In this document: positions 1-13,618 of the stretch, piece by piece
How positions within the stretch are numbered: the first letter of the stretch is position 1
Layout of the letters: each line of letters starts with the position of its first letter
Assembly (NCBI RefSeq): GCF_001949145.1
Contig: NW_019091503.1
Location: 97,290 to 161,289 of the forward strand
Direction: 5' to 3'
DNA: 64,000 nt
From: Acanthaster planci
Taxonomy: Eukaryota; Echinodermata; Asteroidea; Valvatida; Acanthasteridae
The notes under the pieces: generated by a model
What the model was told of the DNA's origin: nothing
Databases searched by the model: none
Seen by the model: only the letters and a program-made list of their open reading frames with translations
Position numbers and translations under genes: made by a program

Positions 1-3000
1 TTGTCTGCCCTTTGTCGGGGCTGGGGTGGGGTAGGGAAACTAGATCTCTGTCCCACTCCGAGGTCTGGGGCCTTGATGGTGTACCTTGTCGTGTGACCTC
101 ATCGTTAAGCAAGTTGTGCTTATTGGAAGGTTACGTAATTAAGTGATCAGCAGGGGATGTCTGCTGTCATGTAGCTCCAATATCAAAGTTTAACTCTTGG
201 GTAAACTGTTTTGAATTGTTTTTCGACATTCTTTCGTTTCTCGGTAATTCTATTCATTTCTTGCCATGCCGTTCATATCAGGTTATAAAACAAACTGCAC
301 AAATTTAGGCCGAAGGGGGCGCTGTCTGTACAAAACAAGATTTTCATTGTACCGGTGGAACTTTTAACCTCTTTGTGACCTTCTTGCCTTACTAGCCGCT
401 TGACGTTATATTTTTGTACATAAGTCAGACTTACAGATGAAAGTTTGTTTCCAATTTGTAATATATTTTGATATCATGCTGTTAGTATTTCGTCCAGTTT
501 ACATTCCTGTTAAAATAGTACGTTATGACATCTAGTCCGCCCGCTTTCATGTTGCTTGTATATATTAGATGCTTATCATGCAGCCTGCTGTACATTCCAT
601 AATCGTTTCAGTATATCATAGACAGTTAAGATTAATTCAACACAATTTGTATTAAAACAATGATACATGAAGTTTGTGATGGACCGTTTTGTGAATTTAT
701 TCTCCAGGATTAATTCCTGGGCTCTTTTATTTAATTGTATAATTATATCCACAACATCATATCATAAGCTTAAATACTCCCCATCCTCGCTGGTAATATA
801 GATGTACAACACTTCTAATGTGTGGCTGATCAACTAGACTTGTATAACGCTACTTAATGACGCCACGAGAAAGACAGTTTAGACTTTACTCAGTCCCGAG
901 CATAATTTTTAAAAGAAACATAATACCGTTGATTTCATTTTATTCCCTGTTCCAGTTCACTTGTTGTCTAGCTCCACTTCGTTACAGACCTTATGCTCGT
1001 GTGTTTTTGCTCACCTCATCACAATAAAGAATAGCCTTTTTAAAATCCAAAACAAAAACTGTTACATTGGCAAATTCTAATTACATGGAAAACCTTGTTA
1101 ACGATTTGAGGGCAGTGTAAATTTGTAATGCATGTATTGCATAATCAGCACTTTTCGGGGGAGGTAAAATCACCTGACAAAGAACCAAATGGCAAAATGA
1201 TTCGATACCAAGAAACTCTAGTACTTGGACAAATAGCCACCATTATTAAATGCTGATTAATTGTATGCCATTGTTTGTCTGCAGTGTGTGATAAGAACTG
1301 TTCAATTACTGTTTGTCTGTTTCCTCTAGTCATGGACACAGGAAGTATGTACTTGTACATCGACTTTTCGATTGATTCGCGGAGAGGTTATTAGCGCCCT
1401 CAACGTTTAAAGTAATACCACTAAGCGAAATGATCGATATGACTACACTTAACTACGCATGTTACTGGCCGCGCAATTGAAGTTGCCCACAACTCAACTG
1501 TTTTTTACTTTAGATACAACGTAATGTCCATAACAGACCTTGACATTTAGGCCTAATCTTGATGCGACTGGAGTCAACACTTTGATGTATGGCCAGCGTG
1601 CAGTATGTAATACACATGGGACTCAACCCATGGGGAATATTCACAAGCGACACGGGTTGGACTGACATGTCTTTGAGTATTACTCTCCAAAAACAGAATG
1701 AATAATGCCTGATAATAAAATTAAAGACATGCTTCGGAGGGATTGGATCAGTACAAAACGCATGACTATTTTATAAAAATCAATTCATCGGCTATTTATC
1801 CTCAAACGTCTGCAACGTTAATAGCTCCACTTACCGCATTAATAATTCTCGTGTCAGTGTTCCCTAATGTGTAAAGCACAGGACTTCATAAAATGTTTCT
1901 AGTTCGCTATACTTACTGCTTACGCGCTTATGAAGATTAATGAATTCCAATTTGGTATCAGTGAGGATGGCAACAAACGTGAAGAAGAATTTTGTTTTTA
2001 ATTATCATAACTGCACTGTGTGACCATGCACTACTACCAGTTTCAGAAAAAATCCCAGCCAACTTCTTGTTTTGTTTGTTTACCCTCTTCCAACTGCACA
2101 GCATTGCAACCAGCTTGGCAAAGGCAAACACCGTGCCAATAGGGTTAACAGCCTTATCAAGGCATTAGTGGTTTTACTTCTGAAAGACTGTACCCGGTTA
2201 GCTGTAGGTGGGGTCACGCTAACCAACAATGATGGAAGTTTTTCTCTTCAGGGAGAATCAAGTTGACAGGTCCAGTGGGATGATGCAGCACCCAGTAATT
2301 AAGTTTGACTACTAAAACACTGTCAAAGCGTCAAAGTGACCAAACGAGAAGTTGCTTTTTATTAGTGTTGTTGTACAGAAATTATAGAGACTGACGGGTC
2401 CAGACTGTTGTGATTAAAATGCACTGGCGATATTTTTGTTCTGCACTGATGAAGTCCTACCCAAGAGAGCAAGTGCTGAGCTCGCAGATAGTGCTATGCT
2501 GGGCACGTGTTACCAGGGACCCACGTAGGGTACAGGAATGAAGATAAGACCATTTCGAAACCCGAGTGCCCCTGGTGCGTAGGCAACGGTTTCCTTGCGC
2601 CCATAATACAAACAGGAACACCCAATCAAGGCGGTAATTCGGGTAAGAATTGAAAAATTGGCGGTTACGGAAAGCACGTCAAAACCTAAGTTTTGTGCTA
2701 CACTTTGGTGTCTTTAACGGGACTTACAGTTTACCAGAATAGCTTTCTTCCACCCTAATATCCATAACAAAGAGCCGACCTGTCCAGTTCATAACAACTC
2801 TTCCTCTTGAACCTCTTATAATATTTTCTATTCATTTTCTGTAACGTTTCTAAGTCTGCTTAGTAGAATTACGTTTGTTTTTACCAGAAGGTAAGTCAGT
2901 CAGCGTTTAAGTAGGCCTACTGGGTGCCATTCAAATAACACATTTAAGGCCTCAAAGCAGTTACAAAGATTTCTAAGAGTTTTCTACAATATACCGAAAG

Positions 3001-6000
3001 AACCTGTCTATATCTGTGAGTCCAGGTGTAATCATCTTGATAGATGTACATACATTCCGAATGTCATATTTTATTCAAGTTGAACGTTTTTGTTTGTTTT
3101 GTGCTGATAGTTGCTGTACATGTACACTTTTCGGTTCTCCTGTTTGAATCATCAGTTTCTCGACTGCGTGGACCTAAAAGGAAGAAGGGGCCAAGTTTAT
3201 CAAAAATTTGCGCTGCCCTGGAGATTTCTAAATTGATTTTTTCATCACTTCAGACAAAACTTGCAGGCTGTTCCTTTTCTCTTTGCACTGACAGGGTTTT
3301 GGTTAATATACCTGAGGCTTCTGGTCCGATGATCGATATGTGAATACGCCTTGGTTGAGCTAAAACTTCTATGACTTCTCTAAACTGAGTCACTGATTTT
3401 GATTCGGCAAAATAGTGTTTTATCACTTAGCATACATCCTTTTTGGTGTCCGACAATGATTGTGAAAAGGGGACACTTGACCTAGAACAGGATTGCACTG
3501 GAGATTTAGGAATAGCATACGGTAAGGGCATGATGTCGACCTGTTCACCTGTTGGTAGATGGCGGACAAGAATACAAAACAATTTGACGCAAAAATGCAA
3601 TAAAGCGAAGGTTGGCATTTAGAAATGGTGAGGATTTCTATCGAAATGCCACTTGATTTTGCTTTCAATATAATTTTTTTTGTATTTAGTTTTAGTGTTT
3701 GACATTTTTGCCTCCGTTTCTATTAAAGGAGGAAAGAAATGTATAGGTTTTAACGATGACCTTGATGCAACCACATACAACTACTAATAGATTAAGTGCA
3801 TTGAAATTGGGGAAATGTTATAATCTATTTGAAAAGATGGTAAAATCTCATCACCCTGTGCCACGTGTGGTACTGATGCAACATCATGTTAAAATATCAA
3901 CACCATAGTGACATTTAGAAATGTTCAATTGTGCATACCCTCGATAACATGAACAATCATCTGTAAACATGAAACCGACTCGAAACCAGTAGGGGTTTAT
4001 TTTTAATCCGGCTATGTGCTATCTTTACATATTGCTGACGATACCCCCCTTGTGATGTATAACTTATGACTGACATTTCACTTTGTGCGCTGGCCAAGGA
4101 TTAAAGTCTTAAGACTCATGCTTTATCTTTGTTCACCAACCCCGGATACTTACGGAGTTCCGAGAACCGAAGACAGCCCACAAGGCAATAAGTAATTTAC
4201 TTTGTGAATAGAATCATATACTCCATCATGATTGATTTCTTTGACGCCATTAGATTTTACGACAGTTATCGATGTTGCTGTGATCAATTCCCCAAAATAT
4301 TTTGCTTCGCTGTCGAGTATATTTATACACCTTATCATGAACCCAGGGTATGTATGTCGATGAGACGTCACCTTAGGAACAACGGATCTAACTCAATTTG
4401 AAGACTACATATATGTGCAGGTGTTAATAAGTCGAGCTGTTTAACACGAATTTACGTTGAACTTGTGGCGATGGTCACATAACGCAAACAGTAGGCCTAC
4501 ATAAAGCAAAGGTAATTCTTCAAATGAATCAGAGACAATCCTCCACAAATCGTTGTACCCTTTGTACTCATCCAGTCAAATTGAACACATTTTCCTCGTT
4601 ACTTACGGGAAACACAACCCGTTTACTTTAAAGTTTCGCTCTGAAATAAATCACAGCCATTTTCCCAACTGCATAATATCATTCATGATTTTATTCACAT
4701 GTTCTTTCAGACATCGAATCAAAGTTTCCGTGTGTTGCGAATAATTCATTGATTCATTGCAAATATATAATCGAAATTCGGAAATTAAAAATAGATAGCT
4801 TTTACAAGCCACTCTCTGACTGGAATGACCTAAAATATACAAGGTTCAGAGGTTAGACCTCCTCTCTATAATATCACAATATGTCTCTCACGGCAAATAA
4901 AGCGAATTCATAACTGGACATTCTAGAATATTTCCCTCTTCGGGGTGGGTGGGTCTAAGAGCGTATCTGCGCCAGATAATTGACTTTGTAACGTAGCTTC
5001 CACTTCTTGTCACTATAGATGTAGTTCTAGCTGGCAATTACTTTCCTTGTTATTACGGTTAAACCTGGTCTTAAAGGTCTTAGTATTTCCTAATCGTGTT
5101 GACGTTTTGTCCTGCATTTCATATTATTGAGCGGAAATTTACAAAAGGAAAGTTCAACATTTTGAATATTTAGACAGAATCTTAGCTGGTTAATAGTCGG
5201 TGGGGTGCAGCTCTCGATCGTCTACTGTGCCAAAGGCTCATGTATAAGCCAGGGGAATGTGCCACCTTAAACGTATAATTCCCTCAGTTATTATTGTATG
5301 TGAGATACATAGTCAACAGCCCGTGGTTCAGGACGCGCGATTGACCATGGTTGTCCGTGGTTGTAGTTTGTTCGCTCGATGCTTAGTCGTACGACACGAG
5401 GTTAATACTTAATACTGTTGGTAGCTCGTGTTCTCCAAAGTCCTTCAAAATGTCAATGCGGGCGCATAATTTTGTTTTGATCAAAATGACTCTTTTGTTT
5501 TTGCCTTTAGTATTTCTTAAAGCAGCCCAACGGTAAGACCCCGAGGATCTATTGTTCTCTCCAGACATGTTTGTCAGTTATTCCTTTGGATGTCGTGAAG
5601 TTGAGGGCATCTTGTTCTACATTCTGTATACTTTGCAAGAGAATCAACATCACATATCCTGAGATGTCAGGCTACTCACGGTGGTCTGACCAAAGACACG
5701 CTGACAGGTCCAGCCATCTAAAGAGGCACCAAGCCCAGGAGAGGGGGGATTTCCTCAATGTGGGAATATACTTTCCCCCCCCCCCCTTACCAGCACTCAC
5801 GCTCAGCAGTTTTACCAAAAGGGGGTCAGCATGGCGTTGTCGCCTGTTATAAGTTGAAATAACGCAGGTCTGTTCAAACCAATCGTGCCGCATTGACTTG
5901 TGCGTTTGTGTGCGCCCCCCTTGCCATCTGCTCCACCCTCATCTAATACATCATGCAACTTTTAAGCAAGCTTTGGAAAGCACGACTTAATGGGCAATTC

Positions 6001-7139
6001 GAATTGTATGCTGGCATCCGTCAATGAATTTCCACAAACATTATTCAGACTTTAAAGAAAGAAATTAGGAATTTTTTTAGCTTTACATGAAGCACATTGT
6101 GTTCTGCATACATTGAGCTCGAGCTGGGTGGTTTTTATATCGATGATAGCCGACTACAGAATTAGGAATGTTATTTTTAAAAAATCTTTAGGGACGACTT
6201 GTTTAATTGAATCAAACGAATTAGAGATCGTTTAAAAGTAAACTAAATTTTTCACCCAATCTCATTTAAAATACAATCTTCACCACAAACTTTCAGGAAA
6301 TGTATGCAATGCATGAAGTCTGTAAATTATCACCCTCAGTGCGCGGTAGGTGTTAATAGCGGCGGAATGAGATGATGTCTTTAGGGACACAGAACCGTGA
6401 ATGTAAGGTAAGAAATGTGCACCTAGCCTTAATTTGCAAACATGACAAGTGAATCCGTTAGCCCATTGCTTACTCCTAACCTAGAGTGTTGATGGTAAAG
6501 GGAAATTATTACCGTGTTTGGAATGATTCGGCATATGTCCCTTGGATAGCAGGGGCATTGGTGTCAGATGGGGGTAGGTGTGGCTAGACAGTAGGGCCCA
6601 ATGTAAGACCATGTACTACCATGTGGGATTTGGTTTCTTGCCAGCAAAGTGACGAGAGAATAGCCTTATTTGTTGCTGGAGAGGAAATGTTTTTTCTGTT
6701 GTTCGACACGCAACGTTAATAACCTGGCCAGACTGCTCACTGTGTTATAAACATGAAAGTTTTCGGCGAAGAAAACAACTCGTCAACAAATAATAATATG
6801 TTGCTCTTCGAAAATGCAGCAAAGTTTAATCCTGTATACAACCACAATGATACATTCTACATAAAATACTCTACACCTAATTTTGATAAATGTTTAATAC
6901 TTGTATTTTTAAAGAAATGTGACATAAGATTCACAGCGTCCATGTAAGGGTAAAGCAATAATAACTTCATCTTTTCGTTATTTTTGTCTACACCGTGGCT
7001 CTGAAAAATTCTTGATACTTAGCAGAGGAGTAAACCCAAAAAGATCCAAAACCGGTGTATCAAGTTCTAATCCAGACGAAGGAGGGGGCAGCCCGAGCGA
7101 ACCCCTCCACCACGCAAAGTATCATATTGTAGTGTAATT
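1..7139. other. Region without a confident gene
   Basis: AT-rich sequence with no open frame that carries recognisable protein motifs or a convincing series of splice sites. The first 1.1 kb, with several AATAAA-like words, could be the 3' untranslated end of a plus-strand gene lying outside the window, but nothing proves it. A C-homopolymer lies near 5770-5785. I see no RNA gene here. Confidence 0.5.
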
Positions 7140-8187
7140 GATGAATATTAATGAATGACAATAATGAATATATAACCGTGATGAATATATGACCTTGATA
7201 AATATATGACCATGATGAATATATGACCTTGATGAATATATGGCCTTGATGAATATATNNNNNNNNNNNNNNNNNNNNNNNNNNNNNNNNNNNNNNNNNN
7301 NNNNNNNNNNNNNNNNNNNNNNNNNNNNNNNNNNNNNNNNNNNNNNNNNNNNNNNNNNNNNNNNNNNNNNNNNNNNNNNNNNNNNNNNNNNNNNNNNNNN
7401 NNNNNNNNNNNNNNNNNNNNNNNNNNNNNNNNNNNNNNNNNNNNNNNNNNNNNNNNNNNNNNNNNNNNNNNNNNNNNNNNNNNNNNNNNNNNNNNNNNNN
7501 NNNNNNNNNNNNNNNNNNNNNNNNNNNNNNNNNNNNNNNNNNNNNNNNNNNNNNNNNNNNNNNNNNNNNNNNNNNNNNNNNNNNNNNNNNNNNNNNNNNN
7601 NNNNNNNNNNNNNNNNNNNNNNNNNNNNNNNNNNNNNNNNNNNNNNNNNNNNNNNNNNNNNNNNNNNNNNNNNNNNNNNNNNNNNNNNNNNNNNNNNNNN
7701 NNNNNNNNNNNNNNNNNNNNNNNNNNNNNNNNNNNNNNNNNNNNNNNNNNNNNNNNNNNNNNNNNNNNNNNNNNNNNNNNNNNNNNNNNNNNNNNNNNNN
7801 NNNNNNNNNNNNNNNNNNNNNNNNNNNNNNNNNNNNNNNNNNNNNNNNNNNNNNNNNNNNNNNNNNNNNNNNNNNNNNNNNNNNNNNNNNNNNNNNNNNN
7901 NNNNNNNNNNNNNNNNNNNNNNNNNNNNNNNNNNNNNNNNNNNNNNNNNNNNNNNNNNNNNNNNNNNNNNNNNNNNNNNNNNNNNNNNNNNNNTGTTGAA
8001 TATATGACCTTGTTGAATATATGACCATGATGAATATATGACCATGATGAATATATGACCATGATGAATATATGAACATGATGAATTTATGGCCGTGATG
8101 AATATAGGACCATGATGAATATATGATCGTGATGAATATATGACCTTGATCAATATATGACCATGATGAATATATGACCATGTAATA
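7140..8187. repeat. 17-bp minisatellite (GATGAATATATGACCNT type)
   Basis: Both sides of the assembly gap are filled with near-identical 17-bp units of the form gatgaatatatgaccnt (the variable base falls between CC and T). The commonest variants replace ATG by AAA or TTG and ACC by GCC. The unit length is not a multiple of three, so all minus-strand frames stay open across it; the resulting protein-like frames (YSSWSYIHHGH-type repeats) are repeat artefacts. At least 6 units are visible on the left and 11 on the right, and the true array length is hidden by the gap. The right end abuts the MITE at 8188. Confidence 0.9.
7259..7993. other. Assembly gap (735 N)
   Basis: Run of N inside the 17-bp minisatellite. 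The array probably continues through it and caused the assembly break. Confidence 0.99.
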
Positions 8188-8391
8188 GACCGTATTCGCT
8201 GGCACCCAATTACAGTCAGATTCCCCGACCTAGTGTATTCATTTGAAAACGTTGAATTTACAGAACCAAACTTTATTCTACGATTTTCATTCCAACCCCC
8301 AAAATAACCTGGTACCATCTCATTAAGGGTTTCATATGTATACAATACGTTCAGGAATACGACAGAAATTCGGTGCCCCTCGAATACGGTG
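8188..8391 (-). mobile_element. 204-bp MITE with TA target-site duplication, copy 1
   Basis: The element starts GACCGTATTCGC and ends CGAATACGGTG. It therefore has imperfect terminal inverted repeats of about 25 bp (core ACCGTATTCG, then GGCACC and AATT), and is flanked by TA on both sides. A second copy of exactly the same length lies in opposite orientation at 28459-28662, also flanked by TA. TA duplication and short size fit a non-autonomous Tc1/mariner-type element. That superfamily assignment is inference, because no transposase is present. Confidence 0.8.
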
Positions 8392-9764
8392 TATTAAAAA
8401 AATGCTTTGAGGCGAGCATATGCAGCGCTATCATCAGTTTTCTGCGTCCAGTCATAAACCTGTTAATTAAGGAAATAGACGAATTAGGGAAACTTTGGCA
8501 GCCGTTTGCAGTCAAAGGATTGTCAATTTAGCATGGAACATTGGATGACGTCATTTTTTCGAGTTCAGGTTTGATGAATGAGTAGGGGTATTAATTGCTG
8601 GCCCTAATGTACAAAATGGAATGGCACTTTCACTGATGCAAAAATCCACCTTAGAAGTAAGTGATGTGTAATTGAGATTTGGTTTATCTAAATGATCTCG
8701 GAACAGTCGTTGCCATGCAAGAGTGCTCGTTGAACACACGCACTCACCGTGAACACTTTCCCCACAGAAGGAACGACGATATCCCGCTTCTTTCGCCGTG
8801 AGAGATTTACTACCCTGTCCTAGGGCATTCTTGTTTCATCATGGTCTGCCCTACTAGCTTGTTCCTCTTCACGTCGTCTATTGCCAGTGATGTGGTTTCT
8901 ATCATCAATTCAAAGGAAGTTGATAAAGTCGGCGCCCCCGGCCTCGGGCCCCCCTTCCCTGGCGCCAAGCCGCAGCTGCACGGGAAACTAAGGATCTTAT
9001 AGGGCGCCGCCACAGCTGGTTTCTCAAAGAAAGCTATAGCAAATAAACACCGTCGCCGAAAGACTGCTATCAAAGGTCATCCTAATTCCAAAAATATGAC
9101 TTGAGGTTAAAATAAGCCTCCCCATTTCACTAAGTAAATCTCGCCACCCTTCCTAATGCATACTTCGCTGAAATTTATCGTAAATTGACACTGATGTGAT
9201 GTCACGAATGTTTTATTGCAGTATGTGGAATCATGTACAATAAAACTTGAGTGACGCAACCCAATGGGTTGAGGGTTGATATGGTTTAGATATATTGAGT
9301 TCTGTGAGTCATTTATTCCATAAGAGTCATATCACAGCAGACTTCGTTTCACAGTCATCCATATGACAGAATCTCCTTGCGAATAATTCTGGCATCTTTA
9401 ACCTCATAGGAGGTTTAGCAATGATTTCCGATATGTGTGATGTGACCAAATTTGACCTAAACCGTAAGTGGCAAGATCATGACAGATTGTTTCACATCAT
9501 AAGATTTCCTTGGCAGTAATGGATTGGGGGAGGGTGAGTATCTGAAATATTTCTTGTCACTGAAAGCCCTTTATCCATAGATTTGTGGCATGTGCAACAG
9601 AACATACACCTTCAATGATCGAGAAGAATATTATTTTGCTAGGGTGCACCTAGAAATAAATTCCCATAGATACCAGTGATAAATCTTTATATTTCAAATT
9701 ATTTTAAATATACTCACCAACTCTCACAGGTGTCCAGGCTAAACAGAAGAATGATGTTTGACAT

Positions 9765-10460
9765 TTCCTCTTTCAGTTTCCTTTAAAGTTTTAGTGGGTT
9801 GACTGATGAAGTTTTAAGAAATTCTAGCCTAAAGCAGACCACCCCTAAAATGAAGACTGCCCGGAAAATTACACTGCCCGGAAAAGTAGCCATTTTGAAT
9901 GCAACCTGCTGCAGAAGGGTTAGGGTGGCCAAATAGCGCCACTTTTGGACCCGATTGCATCCAAATTGCTCAGAATTGGAAGGCCTGAGTGTGGGCCAGT
10001 GGTTCAGTGCCATATTTCTTCAATTCCTCAATGCCATGGCTCTCAGGACTCTCTAATATAGACTATTTTGAGTGTAAAACTTTATTAATGAGTTTGGCGG
10101 ACATATTTCTGGCCGCTTTACGGGTGTAGTCCACTATTCAGGCCCCATTGAAAACAGTGTAAAATCAGCATTGTTCGGGGCCAGATAATATGCGTACCAA
10201 CATCCCTGAGGCATCTGAAACACACGGTAAATTACTGTATGGTCCATAATCTTTCACTTTCTTTTCAATTTTATGTGGGTTAACCGATTACATTTTGAGC
10301 AATTCCCTCAAAACAGAATTACCCCCCAAAAAGTGATTTTTCCAAAGTCTGCTTGCAGCCATTTTTCTTGTGACAACCCTCAACTTTCTCGGGCACTTAG
10401 GACCATTTTTCACTGAACAGTATTTTTTAAGCCATTCTGCTCTCAGATGAAAGCCCAAAG
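9765..10460. repeat. Degenerate ~480-bp direct duplication
   Basis: The stretch starting near 9770 (CTTTCAGTTTCC, then GTGGGTTGACTGAT, then AGCCATTTT) is echoed in the same order about 480 bp later (CTTTCTTTTCAATTT, GTGGGTTAACCGAT, AGCCATTTTTC). Similarity is patchy, so this is an old duplication or two copies of one unknown repeat. Confidence 0.4.
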
Positions 10461-10626
10461 ACCCAGGGGGTTGATTCTGGCAAAGATTTACACAATCTCA
10501 CCATTTTGAGGGCCATACAATCTCCTTTTTCAAAAGATACTGTGGGGCACTTTTAATGCTAATGAGCTGGCCAGAAATTCTCGCGTGAATTAGTGGACTG
10601 CACCCTTCAGTGGGGGTGCAAAATTG

Positions 10627-10805
10627 TACAAGTGACCAGATGGCGCCCTCTATCGACTGCATGAGGACAAGAAATGGGAACATGAAAGGTCGTAGAATCA
10701 ATACACAATTACTCAGATTTTACAAGAGTGACCTGATGTCGCCCCCTATCGACTGCATAAGGACAGGAAATGGGAACATAATGAAAGATCGGAGAATCAA
10801 TCATT
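10627..10805. repeat. 96-bp tandem duplication
   Basis: Two adjacent units share AGTGACC, GATG.CGCC, TATCGACTGCAT, AGGACA and GAAATGGGAACAT followed by AGAATCAAT. The second begins 96 bp after the first. They differ by a few substitutions and one short indel. Confidence 0.8.
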
Positions 10806-11550
10806 AGATCACGTCTCAATCTGTTTTTGCCTTTTGCACGCACATCCTATTCCCTGAATACACTGAGATTCTCTGTACCCTGTCTTCGGAATAGTGTTGA
10901 TGGTATTATTAAGTCCCAGTCATCTGTGGGATTTTCTAAGGACAGCTACAAAACCACCTAGTTTCTGATTATCTGAGGTAGCTCCTTCTCTTTTATCATT
11001 CTAATCTTCTTTAGTTCTTCGTTTCTAGTGTTTGGTAATTCCAATTTTTGTTAGATCTTAATCTATTGGTTCGCCTTTGTTTTGTTTGGTTTGGTTTGGT
11101 TTTGTTTTGTCCTTGTTTTGTTTTGACTGTATTGTACTGCAATTGTCTTTTTTATGTATAATTTATTGTCTTTCTTCCTTGTCTGGTTCTTTTTGTTGTT
11201 TTAATAAGGCATTTCTGTATAAGACTTTGGCTTCTGAAAAGGCATCCGTATTTGCCCCCTTTGATTTCAGTGTCTTATGGTCTTATTTAACTTTCACTCT
11301 TGTAGTCATAAATTTTCATTTATTGACCTTGTGTATGACTTGATAAATACACTGCAAAACGGAAATAACTGTTGAGTCAGAACAAAATTATTCAGAGTTA
11401 GGAGATTACAGTTACTCAACTTTCAATTGTGCGATTTTAACCCAAAATAAAACACTCCAAGGGACAAGGGGTGATGTTGGTAGGTCAAGCGAGTTAAAGC
11501 AATCAATCAAGGTGTGGTAATGCAGGATCCTGTTCCAAGGAAGTGTTTAC

Positions 11551-11804
11551 CTTTCAGCTAATTCTCCCTTGTAAACCTCCATTGTTATTTTCTTGCCTTT
11601 CACGTTAATGCCTGGTCCTGTTATTTTGCTCGAAAGCAAGCAACACGCGTCATATCCAGCAAAGTGACATGTAGACTGGTTCCCGTCCCGTGCGTAGTCT
11701 CCAGACGTCTTACAGGCGTCCTCCTGGCAAACGTAGGGACCAGTAGTGGGTAATGAATCCGGTAGAATCCTGCCGGTTGTATGTAAATGAGGAAACGATG
11801 CCCG
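11551..11804 (-). CDS. Possible orphan exon, unknown protein
   Basis: On the minus strand an open frame of about 84 codons begins after a plausible acceptor (..GCACTGAG) at 11804 and ends directly at a donor (GAAAG/GTAAAC) at 11551, with the stop one codon inside the intron. The translation is cysteine-containing (VCQEDACK, STCHF, DACCL), which would suit a secreted protein. I do not recognise a family and found no matching neighbouring exons. Chance is a real alternative. Confidence 0.22.
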
Positions 11805-12174
11805 CTCAGTGCACAAATCAAGCAGGAATTGATAGCATATTTTGCTTTTTCTTCTTCATTACGAAAAATAACTTCACCATGAATTGTTCATTATTCTAAA
11901 ATTTAACACAAAGACCACTAATTTGAAATAAATTGCCGTAAAATGATTTATTGATTATAATCATTGAAAAATAAATTACCACACTGTGACCAACAGAGGC
12001 TTAGCAAGGATAGCTGTGTTTTATTCGCCTCTCCACTGAAATGTATTGCATGTTAAAGCATTGCTATTGGTCGACAAAACTTTAAATATTCAGCATCCAA
12101 ATTGACAGGACTAATCGCACACGTTAAACCGCAGCTAGCTATCGCTCCTTAAAAAATCGTTCCTATTGAAGATA

Positions 12175-12345
12175 GAAACAACTGCCTTGCCCTCCAGAAA
12201 GACCCCCATAAGCTAGAGAAATGGGAAAGGACCCTGGCAAATGAACTTCAAACCAGAGAAATGTAGCATCATCCGGTTCACAAGAAAACGGTCTCCAGCT
12301 CCTTACAGTTATTCACAGTCAGGTCATAAGCTGTCTGGAACAATA
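12175..12345 (+). mobile_element. LINE reverse-transcriptase fragment (CR1/Jockey-like)
   Basis: Plus-strand translation in two frames gives LQKDPHKLEKWERTLANEL and then KPEKCSIIRFTRKRSPAPYS. This is the conserved segment just after the catalytic FADD box of CR1/Jockey-type non-LTR retrotransposons (typical form LQ.DL..L..W...W...F...KC..+..TR). The frame shift and missing flanks show a dead, 5'- and 3'-truncated copy. Confidence 0.7.
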
Positions 12346-13159
12346 ATTAATCTTCTTACTAAGTATCACAGATCACGTGTCTTTTGATGATATATTTCAA
12401 ATCATTGGTAATCTTGATCAATTTTGGATAAAAGATAACTAATAAAGTGTAGTGGGAATATTTTCAGCAGTGAGGAAGAGCAAGAACAAAATCGAAATAA
12501 TAACCGCCACATTGAGTGAGCTCGCACACCTGGTAAAAATCACCCATAAAGCTCTGGGCGTCGTTAGGTGTGACCCTGCGTGATATATTTCCTTCACTAA
12601 AATCTGTGCAATTCGCAAAGCCATAAGCCCTTCCGACAAGCAAACTTGGCTAACTGCCAGACTTTCTAAACTTGAGGGCGCTAGTCCATGTAAGTAGCAC
12701 TGCACGCGGATATTCCTGTCCTGCTGCAGTGAACTTGAAGGTCATTCACTATCTTGTGAATAGGCTGCGTTCGTGATATTTTGCATTAGTCACTGCGGTA
12801 GTGTGCTATTTTTAGCTGTCGGAATTTTGCCCACCCGTAGATCAAGGAGAACCAAATATGGTACAGCGTGAAATGTAAAAGCCTAATGAAACGACAAAGA
12901 ACCAAAAACTGCGACGAAAAATGTACAGCCATTTCCAGAGTATATGCACAGTCTCCATTTTTATTGCGTTTATTTCATTTCTCTATTTTCATGTGTTTAT
13001 ATACTTAAGCGGAATGCATGAAAGAAGTCACGGTTGTGGGGTTGTCTTTGATGAATGTTCCTCATGCTTTCTGAATAACTGAGGGTGCGAATGCTGTAGT
13101 GTCAATTTTGGGAGGAAAAACCCTGTTCAGTTTATATGCTTTTCTGTTAAATTGTGGTT

Positions 13160-13400
13160 GCAATAATCTACTCTTTGAAAAATTTCTGGGAGCAGTGTTT
13201 GTTTGCTTGTTGCCAGGCATGTACTTACACAACAAATCACAAAAGTACAGGAAATTTAGAATAGCAAAATTTGTTTACTAATCAATGGAACATTGAGATT
13301 TTCCCTCTGATGACTTCACAGTTTTCTTCATGAATATGGAAATTGGCAGCATAAAAAAACAAAATGGCTCCCAAATGCCTGTTAGAACAGTACACCTACA
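13160..13400 (+). repeat. Dispersed repeat R2, copy 1
   Basis: This stretch shares an ordered set of words with 28930-29180 in the same orientation: TACTTACACA, CAGGAAATT-like, AACATTGAGATT, GATGAC.TCA, CATGAATATG and AGCATAAAA. Identity is only moderate. The family is unknown; a short interspersed element is plausible. Confidence 0.5.
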
Positions 13401-13618
13401 AGCGAAAACAAGTTACATTTGGAGCACTTAGATGTCTCTCTAAACGTTGTACTTGTAGTAAAAAAAAAATCAGCATCGCATAGTTAAACATGTTCGGCTC
13501 TTCTATTCTGCTCAGGTGTAAATAACGTGGAAATATTCATATTTTTATCATATTAATGTCCCTTTTGAAGATTAGGCAATTGCACTGCAAAACGATAACA
13601 GTTTTTTTGTAATAAGTT

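Larger units (their letters stand above)
8392..12174. other. Region without a confident gene; local repeats
   Basis: No recognisable coding sequence. A GC-rich patch at about 8810-9070 is open on both strands but matches nothing I know. The stretch also holds a degenerate ~480-bp duplication, a 96-bp tandem duplication and a T/G-rich low-complexity run at 11069-11128. One weak orphan exon candidate at 11551-11804 is listed separately. Confidence 0.5.

Noticed and set aside
7060-8345. Long minus-strand open frames with YSSWSYIHHGH-type repeats
   Set aside because: They are produced by the 17-bp minisatellite and cross 735 N; period 17 opens all frames equally.
8810-9073. GC-rich open patch on both strands
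   Set aside because: No recognisable motif in either translation and no flanking splice structure; possibly an old repeat or pseudogene but unsupported.
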